Shown piece after piece: positions 54,926 to 64,000 of a DNA stretch of 64,000 nucleotides. Each line of letters begins with the position of its first letter. The first letter of the stretch is position 1. Below the pieces are notes generated by a model that worked only from the letters and a program-made list of their open reading frames with translations, ran no database searches and was not told the origin of the DNA. Both the position numbers and the translations under genes were made by a program. Origin of the DNA: Pisaster brevispinus (taxonomy: Eukaryota; Echinodermata; Asteroidea; Forcipulatida; Asteriidae); contig JAMKCF010000001.1 of the NCBI GenBank assembly GCA_023634235.1, forward strand, positions 9,302,758-9,366,757, written 5' to 3'.

Positions 54926-55120
54926 TTATTAGAGTAGTTAAAAAATATAGTAATATTTGAGCCACGAAGTTACTGAGGACGAGTTCGACCATGCAGCACC
55001 TCGTGGACAGTTTCTACAGCGGCAATAGCATTTAGGGTAAGAAATTATACTTTATTAACACGACACCCTAAAACTTTACCAGCCAGCCAATCTCAATCTC
55101 AAAGTTCTAACTTCTCGCCT

Positions 55121-57080
55121 GTGCCCATGTCAGGGCGGGCAACCTCGGTTGTTATAGGTCGAGGGACCACAATTCTCCAACTCAATGTGGAAGGATACTC
55201 AAAATCCAAAATCAAGGTTATCACACATCTGTCGACGGAGAGTGGAGCAAATGTCATCTTGCTCCAAGAAACCCATGCCACAAATGTTGACACGCTCCAG
55301 ATACCTGGCTTCGATCTAGCTGCGCACATAAACAGCAGAGTTCATGGTATAGCCACATTTGTCCACAGCGCGGTAAAGTGGCAACCCGTCGCGTCCTCAC
55401 AACCTGACACTGGCGGCATCGAATGGACAACAAGTGTGGAGTTACCATCACGAATGTGTACAAGCCGCCGGGCACACCACTCTGCCCCGACTCGCTACCA
55501 CTGCACCTGCGCCCATGCATAAACGCAGGCGATTTTAAATGCCACAGCACGACCTGGACTACACCACAACCAATCCGGATGGCACCACTCTCGAAGACTG
55601 GGCCTCCTCTGCGGACCTCGCCCTGCTGCACGACCCAAAAAAAACGGGTACCTTCCGATCTGCACGCTGGGGCACAACAAACCTTGTGTTCGTCAACCTC
55701 GGAGGGCAGAACACCAGCGTAACAGTCCTAACGCCATTCCCAAGGTCCCAACACCGACCATCACTTGTTGAGACGTCGGCAACATCAACTCAATACCGAC
55801 GCGGCCTGTTAAAAGATGGAATTTCCGGAAGGCAGACTGGGAAAAGTTCACCACCACCCTGGATACCGCAGCCTCCCAAGTTGCCCAGCCCAACGTCCAA
55901 CCCTGACCTAGCCTACGGAGCCAGGTGCTCGGCAATCTTAGATGCTGCTAAAGTTGCCATTCCCCGTGGCTGTTGGAAGAACCTGAAACCAACATGGGAC
56001 GATGAATGCCAACTACTGTACGACGACTTCATCGGAGCAGCACCCGGCGACAACAACGCAGCGCTAGCTGAACATCTGATGGGGACCCTGGACAGGAAGC
56101 GTCGTGAGAGATGGGAGTCTGTGACGTCCTCCATAAACTTCAGCCACTCCAGTCAGGCAGCCTGGCCGCATCAGGAAAACACCACCATGCCCAGTCAAGG
56201 CCAACGCAATCGCCAGCAAGCTCATCGAGAATGGCCACCATCAGCGTGTGGACAAGCAGATCAGCAGAGAGGTTAATGCTGAGATCACCACCAGAAGGCA
56301 AGGGGAAAGCGCCGATGACAGAGCTCTCTGTTGAGGTTTCACGGAGGCGGAAATGCTTGCGGCAGTAAAAAAGATCAAAAGCGGCAAGGCCCAAGGACCC
56401 GACCAGATTGCCCCAGAATTTGTCATCAACTGTGGAGCTCCAATGCTGAAGTGGCTAGGCAAATTTTACCATTACTGCCTGTCACGTATTCAACTCTCAA
56501 AAATCTGGCGCCGGCATGACACTCCATCACTCCATCGCTCCCTCTCCTACAAATACCATCTCAACGCCCTCCAGCAGAAGGTCAACTCCAGGAATGGACT
56601 TCTCCACTGTCTGGCAGGCTCCAGCTGGGGAGTGCAAATGTCAACACTGCGCACCAGTGCACTCGCCCTGGTCTACAGCGCCGCCGAGTACGCATCGCCC
56701 GTGTGGTGTCGTAGCAGCCATACTTAGAAGCTGGATGTGCATCAACACTATGCGCATTTTCACCGGATGCATGCGGCCAACGAACACAACCTTCTTGCCA
56801 GTACTCTCTGGAATCGCGCAACCTGACATCAGGCGCAAAACCCGTGTGATGACCCTCGCTAAAACAGCAAAGGAGAACCAACACCACCTCCTTCACCACC
56901 ACGTGTCTGCACCCGATCAAGACCGTCAGCCACCCTCGAATCACGCCGACCCTTCTCTCACCATGCTGCTCGTGTGCTGGCGGATGACTACAACCCAGAG
57001 ATGGCGTGGGGTGATCGCGTCAACAATGGTCCCCCTCTCCTACAGTCTGCGTGCCCACCGCCCAGCACAGCCCTCCTTCC
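55121..57080 (+). pseudogene. I/Jockey-like LINE with endonuclease but deleted RT core
   Basis: Endonuclease pieces in shifting frames: ILQLNVEGYSKSKIKVITHL, VILLQETHATNVDTLQIPGF, VHGIATFVHSAVKW, VTNVYKPPGTP, AGDFKCHSTTW, DWASSADLALLHDPK and PFPRSQHRPSL. A linker with GCWKNLKPTWDDECQLLYDD and the RT entry VKKIKSGKAQGPDQIAPEFV follow. At 56,515-56,540 the text jumps from KIWRRHDT to SLSYKYHLNALQQKVNSR and continues VYSAAEYASPVWCRS. The fingers and palm with YADD, several hundred codons in related elements, are gone. It has a nonfunctional frame with several shifts. Confidence 0.82.
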
Positions 57081-57114
57081 CTCCCCATGCCATGCTGTTG
57101 AATAATACTGCCAA

Positions 57115-57262
57115 GTGGGGGGTTGTGTACATTGAGAACAACACAGGTCCAAGGACTAATCCCTGTGGTAGCCCAAAATTTACAGATACAGTAGGAGAGG
57201 TTGTTTCATTAATTCGGTCTTTAAGATAAGATTTGAACCAGTCTAATGCAACTCCATCTATC
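57115..57262 (-). pseudogene. Short LINE reverse transcriptase fragment
   Basis: In the minus direction it reads GIDGVALDWFKSYLKDR, NFGLPQGLVLGPVLFSMYTT: the RT segment around the PQG motif of L2/CR1-like elements. It is inserted directly behind the broken I/Jockey-like LINE. About 48 codons remain. Confidence 0.6.
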
Positions 57263-57299
57263 CCAATACGCGATTTGAGGCACTACTGGACGAAAAGGC

Positions 57300-57769
57300 T
57301 TGGCATGAGAGAGGAGTTGAGTCAACTTTGCACTGCCTTGACCTCTGACACGCTCAGTTCATTCCAGAAACAGCTGAACGATACACATCAAGCCTTCGTC
57401 AAACAGATTCTGCAGGAAATCCAAAAATTTTGCTACAGATGACCGAACCGGATCAATTTTCCTCTGTATGCACCAGCTGTTCCATTTCTTCCAAGAATAG
57501 TTGTACTGATTGTTTATTCCTGAGAGAATATTGGAGGACACTCTGCAAAATTCGCCAGATAAATTCCATGCGGCCAGTTGCATTTGGTTCGCCACAGGGT
57601 GTACTAACTGCGGATCGTGCGGACGACGAAGCAGATCTGTTGACTTGGGCAGGATAGTTGTAACTTGTATGGCTAGTTCTAGCAGCATTGGATACCAAGT
57701 CCGAGTCTCCCAAACTGGGGCAATTAAGACCATCGTTGTCCTCACTGATCTTGTGCAGGCACTTTGCAA
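57300..57769 (-). pseudogene. DIRS-like element fragment, region before the tyrosine recombinase
   Basis: The minus frame shows VWETRTWYPMLLELAIQ, ILPKSTDLLRRPHDPQL, MQLAAWNLSGE and KKWNSWCIQRKIDPVRSS with VAKFLDFLQNLFDEGL. This is the link between RNase H/methylase and recombinase domains of DIRS elements and the start of the recombinase. The catalytic recombinase residues are not present. It may come from the same family as the gag piece at 31 kb. Confidence 0.6.
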
Positions 57770-57824
57770 GGAGAGAAAACAGGAAAGATATAACCAACGC
57801 CTTCACATTTAATTGCAAATTTTC

Positions 57825-58363
57825 ACATTTGGCCTTTTTTCATTTTTTGTGCATTAAATATAAACTTTTCATGATATATTCCAAGAAAGTACGAAATATA
57901 TGCTTGGAAATTCAATTTCCTTAGGGAAAGTCTAGAAACTGAAATTTATGCATAAATTATTAGGTTGCGTGGTTATAAAGAAAATCATTTATTGGGAACT
58001 CTTCCCATTTCAAGTCAAGTTACACATTTTTGATGCAATCCTTTTCATCTTGCCAAAGACATGTCGACTGCGCCATAATATTTGTACAATATGAAGCCCT
58101 CAAATACATAAAGGATAACTTTTACACAAAAACATTAAAAAAGAAACACAATATTCAGACAATAGCAACTGTTTACCAACTTGTTATTTATTATACTATT
58201 TACATGCATCATGTTCTAAAAATTCATCAGTATTTGTCACAAGTTAAATACCTTAGCATTGTTATTAAATTTCAAATAAATAATGTTTGTAACAACGAAT
58301 GAGGGTCATCTATTTTGTACAAGCCCACACATATCTTGTTTTGGGTGTATACAATTTATGTTG
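57825..58363. other. Intergenic
   Basis: AT-rich; nothing recognised. Confidence 0.5.
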
Positions 58364-58945
58364 GGATGAAAATATTGTAACCCTTAAGTGACAGTGTAAG
58401 CATTTCCCAGTAGGGATAGAATATTCTAACCCTTTAGAGATTCTGTGTGCATTTTCCGGTGGGGATAAAATATTCTAACCCTTTAGAGATTTTGTGTGCA
58501 TTTTCCGGTAGGGATAGAATATTCTAACCCTTTAGAGATGTTGTGTGCATTTCCCGGTGGGGATAGAATATTCTAACCCTTAAGAGATGCTGTGTGCATT
58601 TCCCGGTGGGGATAGAATATTCTAACCCTTTAGAGATGTTGTGTGCATTTCCCGGTGGGGATAGAATATTCTAACCCTTTAGAGATGTTGTGTGCATTTC
58701 CCGGTGGGGATAGAATATTCTAACCCTTTAGAGATGTTGTGTGCATTTCCCGGTGGGGATAGAATATTCTAACCCTTTAGAGATGTTGTGTGCATTTCCC
58801 GGTGGGGATAGAATATTCTAACCCTTTAGAGATGTTGTGTGCATTTCCCGGTGGGGATAGAATATTCTAACCCTTTAGAGATGTGTGCATTTTTCGGAGG
58901 GGATATAGTAATCCAACCATTTTTAGAGATGCTGTATGCATTTTT
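58364..58945 (+). repeat. 49-bp minisatellite, about twelve copies
   Basis: The unit runs GGGATAGAATATTCTAACCC then TTTAGAGATG and GTGTGCATTTCCCGGTG. The central copies are nearly identical; the outer two on each side are diverged, as expected for an array growing by unequal exchange. Every unit carries the palindrome AGAATATTCT. Confidence 0.95.
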
Positions 58946-59268
58946 CGGTGAGAAAGCATGGTCAACAATCCGGAAGTTACGAGGCCCTAAATTTTTTAGA
59001 ATTAAGTAGCTAATCAAACAATTAGCTTTGGGAATATTTTGTCATAAAACATTCTATAGACCAGGTAAACTTTGTTTTACAAAAGAGTGAACCAGTACAT
59101 TCCAGGATCTTTCTATACACTGGTCACTTGAGAAAGGTTTCAATTTTGTGTCATAATTTCCACATAAATTGAAGAGTTTTAAAAACAGCTGAACATATTT
59201 TGAGGTGTGCCTCCTTTCTTCATATCAAAAGTTCATACAAATCAGGTAGTGCAATCCCGCTCTCATTA

Positions 59269-62200
59269 TTATTCCTGTTGCAGTGCACTTTGGCATTCTG
59301 TATACCTATCTCTTAGGTCAGTTTGAACCATTTTACTTAGAGCTGAATTTTTTTTGGTTAACTGGAAGTCCCATAGAATGGCAGATTTTTCATCGAGCCA
59401 TTCTTTTGAAGCCATTCTATTTTTACCCACACCATGATAACTAGGTTTCCACGACGAGGTCCATTGGCCTGTGTACCAATGGACTTCAATCCATTGATCT
59501 TCTCGGGTGAGAACTTGCCCAATCTGGGGAAAGTGGTGGATGTCAGGCACAAAAACAGCAACAAGCATTCCAGGCATGATGGATGAGAAATCCTGGTTGG
59601 GCAATATGAGCCTCTTCCTAGTGGGTCCAACAGTTATCTGAAAGAATAAATAAAAGACTAACGTCATGCAAAAATAAAATGTTGCAATCAATCAACACAC
59701 CAGTTTTGAAAATACAAAAACACTCAAACTTGCATTTGTCAGGCTAAAGAGAGTACATTGACCATTTTAATCAAGGAAGAGCTGTGTTAACAACAACTAA
59801 CCTCTGGGCAATCTTGCTGAATTGCATCCCTGATACCTTCAAGGTGTTGGATGTCTGGCGATGAAGTAACTGGTTCACTTGGTAAGCTGACCAGGTTCTG
59901 AAGAGGCCACAGGCTTTCTGCTTCATCATCTGGTAACTGGAATAAAGTTACAATTTGTTCAGGTTATAATCTCTCATATATGCAGAGTTACTGTTCCATT
60001 TCTTGAAGAATATTTTATAATCATATTACCAAGATGATCAATGTGATCATGAACACTTGAATTCCACCTGACTTAAATTCCTCATTAAACAGACATGGAA
60101 TACATCTAATTTTGTTTGACTAAATGTTGTCATTGCACATTGTAGTTGTAGGGTGGAATGCACCACCTAGAGCTCAAAATGCTACATGTTGCACAGTTTC
60201 AGACTTGAATATAGTGTTTGAAAAGGGTAAATAAACAATCAATGCAGTTATAAAACAGACCTTGAATGATTTAGTTGCCCGTTGAATTGGCCGTAAAATA
60301 AATGTGTTCATGTGCCTGTGCAATATGGGAAACTAAACATAAATTTTGTTTTCCCTTATTCCACCTGGGCTTATACAATAACTGAAACATGTATTGTTGA
60401 GGATTGCTTGAATTCAGTGAAAGACATTATGTTTTGAATAAAGATACATCAAGTCGTTTGTGAGACTGTAATGATTTTTTTAAAGGGGGCGTAAAAAGTC
60501 TGCTTGTGAAAAGAAATGTTAAAAAATGTATTCTGTTCAAATTCTAGTATCTAATGGGAGACCTTAGATATGTTTATTGGCATACTGGGCAGCATCTATT
60601 GTTCTTTTAAATGCCAACATGAACAAACGAAATTTATCCAGATATGTCTGCAGCCACATTCAAACGTCTTCCATTGGTCTAGCAATCACCCTTTACCTTT
60701 ACAAAAATGCAAATCAAAACAGTTACCTTTGTGAATTTGTCAATGTCCACGAAGAACTTTTTCCACCAGTCATGGGCATCTCTGGGCATTCTCCTCCCAA
60801 ACAAATTAAGATCTTGTTGAAGGTTTGGGTCTACTTTTTCCAGGCTTGGTATTACCCTTGATGGTTGACTGGTGACTGCAGGAGTACTCTGTTACAAATA
60901 GATTGTTACAAACCTTAAATTAACATATTGGGTTTCCAAAACCATATTTTGAGCATCCAAGAAGCAGTCAATTCAATTGTCAATAAAACAGGACCAATTG
61001 ATTCTTTTTTTTTCTAGAATTTCCGAAATAGAAAAAGAAATACTTATTTTATAGTTCCCCTAAAGGATCTCAATTTCCAAGGACCGCTCCCTATTTGTCA
61101 GATGAACCTCTTGCCATGCTTGTGTTTACACCACAACCCCTACAGTGTGAATTTTCTGTCATGGAATTTTCTCATCGTTTAAGTTCCAATCTAAGATATG
61201 TTTCATTCAATTCTAGTGTCAGCTCTTACCTTAAACAAACAAAGCCCTTCAAGTTGACTTTCTGCAGGGACCTCTATCTCAGCATCTGGACCTTTTTTTA
61301 AAATAAAACATACATCACTTATTTTGCAGTTGTTAGACTTACATCAAGATCCTCTCAGTAATTATCATAACCGAAAAGGCTTAATTTCTTGCGCAAACCT
61401 ACCTTCTACACTATTTGGCCGCCACGGATCACAACACCACATGCGATAGAACATCCTTGCAACTCCATCAACCATCCTAAATAGAAAGTGGTGAGGTTTT
61501 GTGTGGTTACCAATGGTGTGAAGGTGGGGTGTCAACCAAGATTTTATGTCCCACAGGTCAGGTCCAAGGATTTGTATGACATCAATTTGGGGTGTATAGG
61601 CGCTGATGATCACCTTGTGAAGTTCTGTAAAAAGCAGGGAAAATGCCAGGGTGAGAAACAACTACAAAATCTATCATGCAAAGTTTTTTGTTTTTGTTCT
61701 ACATTTAGTGGGCTAAAATAATTACCATCTAAAGTGTACACATCATTATGCCGCAGTTTCTCAGCAATTCGGCTAAATAGTTGGTCAACATCTTCATGCG
61801 TATGGCCGACAGGCAAAAAATTGAACTCGACCTGAGGAAACAAAAACAAAAGCAACATCATTCATAAAAGTTACATATTTTCCTTGACAGTTAAACATGG
61901 CAATCAAGAATCACCTTAAAGTACTTTGATGATATTAAAAACATTGAAAGAATGTCACAACTTTGAGGTTAAATGCTCAGGACTTAAATCCTTCCCCCAT
62001 CCACCATCCACCCCGCTGTCCCAAACAGATCTCACAAGTCCTCTCAGACAGATTGAATTCTGTCAAACCAATGTCAAACCAATTTCTGGGGTAAGTTTGG
62101 GGCATTTCTGTAACTGAAGTAAGCTGTGCAAGAGACTTTTATTAGTCCTTATATCACAGTGTCTAACCCATTTTACCCTTCACATAAAGGAAAACACTTG

Positions 62201-63257
62201 TGTCTGTATATGGATAAAGGAATGTCTATTTTAATAGACATATCAGAGTGGCCATACTAACAGTGGATATATCTAGTGGATAAAGGCATGGAATAAAGAA
62301 CATATAAAAAAACAAAAAAAAAGAATCAACAGAAATTATTGAAAACACCTACAGATTTGTATATTTCAAGTTCCACCAAGAGGAGGCCCATAGCTAGAAG
62401 ATATTTGTTTTTGTTCTCTCTAAAACAATTATCCATCTGTAATTGAAACAAATAAAAACACAACTTAGTCTTCATATCAGTTCATATCTTTAAGAAAATT
62501 TGATGCAATAAATTAATTGACCAACACAAATTACAATACAGATTGGAGTGTGTGTGTGTGGGTGGACACACGGAAGGGCATTTGTGGGGTCCTGACAACA
62601 ATGGAACAATGGACCCCACAAGGTAATTTCAATAGGAACAATTGGGCCCCACATAGGAATTCTTTAGAAAAGGGAATAATAGAACATTAATAGCAGTACC
62701 ACACAAACCGGATCCGTACGGCTGTGTGTGTGTGTGTGTGAGTTTGTTTTCACATTCAAACCGGGGACCTATAACAAAAGAGGACAATAGGGTCCCCGGT
62801 TGGGTAAAGGTCCCCAGTTGGAAATTGTGTACAAAACCAATGGGAGCTGTTGCCAAAAAGTTAGAGTCCAAACAAAAGAGGGACAATAGGAGGTCCCCGA
62901 TTGGAGGTGTTTACACACTTGTGTGTGTGTGTGTGTGGGGGGGGGGGGGGGTGTTAAGGGTTAAATAAATAAACAAATATATCAATAAAGTGGTGAGATT
63001 TAGTTCATGCATACATGCCATATACATGTACCTCAGATGCAGTAATTAACCTCAGATAATTATTACAAGGTTATTTGACAAAATGTACAAAAGTTACAAT
63101 GTACCTGTACATTTAGCTTCTGTCCTCTTGTCACCATTTGCTATGATAACTTGAAGCAGAATGTTGAGCGTAAGATTGCTGTCATGAGGAACATTGAGGA
63201 TGTCAATAAAAACCATTGGTAGAATCCCTCCTGGACAGTCAGTGTGAAAGAGAACTC
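59269..63257 (-). CDS. DUF7869-like protein, multi-exon, apparently intact
   Basis: Exons (minus, upstream to downstream): 63,257-about 63,105; 62,436-62,353; 61,831-61,726; 61,624-61,403; 61,291-61,230; 60,888-60,727; 59,936-59,802; 59,637-59,269 (stop). From the second exon on, all junctions are AG/GT and the phases agree (0,0,1,1,0,0,0) with no stop, giving about 379 residues. Key blocks: FIDILNVPHDSNLTLNILL, MDNCFRENKNKYLLAMGLLL, VEFNFLPVGHTHEDVDQLFS, WLTPHLHTIGNHTKPHHFLF, then the C-terminal exons with EDQWIEVHWYTGQW. From memory the DNC-x-x-ENKN and VGHTHEDVDQ motifs define a DUF7869 subfamily of unknown function. Phase between the first two exons does not match, so a short exon is missing or undetected. 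Upstream exons probably lie beyond the window. The conserved Asp residues suggest a metal-dependent nuclease-type core; that is inference. Confidence 0.8.
62541..62937 (+). repeat. Two GT-bounded cassettes in the intron, second is copy 2 of the 38.9-kb repeat
   Basis: GT runs at about 62,548, 62,723 and 62,921 frame two unique segments. The second (62,742-62,920) matches 38,951-39,131 inverted with one visible substitution. The first shares only the general pattern of GGGGTCC/GGACCCC motifs. They lie between the first two recognised exons of the DUF7869-like gene. Confidence 0.85.
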
Positions 63258-64000
63258 CTACACTCACAAAACAAATGAAGCAAGATAAGACAAGTTAATT
63301 TAAAACCCTGCAATTAACAGTGCATGTAATGCCCTGGTGACGCTTATGGGCTCAAGAAAGATAACCTGATGTGTTTGGGCACATCCACTATATCATTGAG
63401 CAGCATTGTACAAGTTCAGCAATAAAACACACACTGCCATTGATATCTTTACTTTTTTTTAAGGGGTGGGCGCCTTAGAAGAATCCCCCAGTCATCACAA
63501 TGTGGCTCTTTCTTGTGAAGCCTGTGTTCAGAAAGTGGCTGTACTGTGCAGCGCTCAATGGCCACACTGTGACCACACTGAGTTTTCTGTGTATGACACC
63601 CTGGATTTGGAACAAAACCAGTGTCATGATGACAGTGTGAACATGAAGTCGTTAAAGTGTAACCAAATACAGAACAACAGTGTCACCACAGAGTACCCAC
63701 AGTGTGATCACAAGTGAATTACAGAGCCAACACAGTGCAACCACAAAGACATCACAGTGGTTGTGGAATGATCTTAATGCACAAGAATATAATTGGGTGT
63801 AATGGGCTATTGCTGATTGATAAAAGTGGGGATGGCTTAACATTTCATTGAGGGGATGAACAACTCAAAGCTCTGAACATATCCATTTTCACCATGGCAC
63901 TCCCCAAAAACAAAACTCATTTACGTTGATGTGAAAAAGGCTCTTTCATGCAAAGCCACACTACCCACTTTGTGCCATCATGTTGTAACCTATTGCACTG
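63258..64000. other. Upstream sequence with short imperfect repeats
   Basis: No exon recognised. From about 63,495 to 63,765 the phrase CACAGTGTGACCAC recurs in many altered forms (CAGTGTGAACATG, CACAGTGTGATCACA, CACAGTGCAACCACA), a decayed short-motif array that also yields an open but meaningless frame. Confidence 0.45.

Noticed and set aside
63466..63843. 83- and 63-codon frames on opposite strands
   Set aside because: They come from a decayed CACAGTGTGACCAC repeat.
1..64000. tRNA, rRNA and CRISPR arrays
   Set aside because: I looked for cloverleaf-like segments and for regularly spaced identical repeats with unique spacers; the regular repeats found are contiguous satellites, and no tRNA could be supported.

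Overview
This window is animal nuclear DNA, most likely from a marine invertebrate and quite possibly a deuterostome such as an echinoderm, hemichordate or lancelet. The evidence is intron-split genes with GT/AG junctions, a standard genetic code, long AT-rich intergenic stretches, abundant microsatellites, and an unusually varied transposon load. That load includes L2/CR1-like and RTE-like LINEs, an I/Jockey-like LINE, Penelope, DIRS, BEL/Pao, an LTR with primer-binding site, Harbinger, P-like transposase and Polinton. A LINE with an N-terminal 2A-like peptide fits what is known from sea urchins, but species cannot be fixed from this sequence. There is no bacterial operon, CRISPR array, rRNA or recognisable tRNA.

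Layout. 0.7-8 kb: a decayed host-like exon, an LTR with primer-binding site, a broken L2-type LINE (+) and a nearly full-length RTE-type LINE (-). 8-12.9 kb: mostly non-coding, with one candidate terminal exon and a strong hairpin. 13-14.8 kb: a pseudogene of the DUF7869-like family (-). 17-20.5 kb: a BEL/Pao pol fragment fused in frame to the 5' part of a P-element-like transposase (-). 22.2-25.8 kb: an uninterrupted 1141-codon LINE ORF (-) with a hydrophobic N-terminus and a 2A-like motif. 26.5-38 kb: scattered exons of a degenerate plus-strand gene family, interrupted by Harbinger, DIRS gag and L2 fragments and several tandem repeats.

38,791-47,448 is an end-to-end Polinton/Maverick-like element. 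It has 66-bp identical terminal inverted repeats, a 6-bp target duplication (GTACTA), a protein-primed family-B DNA polymerase, a packaging-type ATPase and several small ORFs. At 8.66 kb it is short for its class, several genes carry frameshifts or a deletion, and I see no integrase, protease or capsid gene.

47.5-58.9 kb holds two phase-matched exons of an unknown gene, a Penelope-like element without its endonuclease, a 1.06-kb Harbinger-type non-autonomous element with TTA target duplication, a LINE that has lost its reverse-transcriptase core, a DIRS fragment and a 49-bp minisatellite. 59.3-63.3 kb carries an apparently intact multi-exon DUF7869-like gene (-), the best candidate for a living gene in the window. 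Both DUF7869-like loci share three aspartate-containing motifs that look like a nuclease/transposase-style triad.
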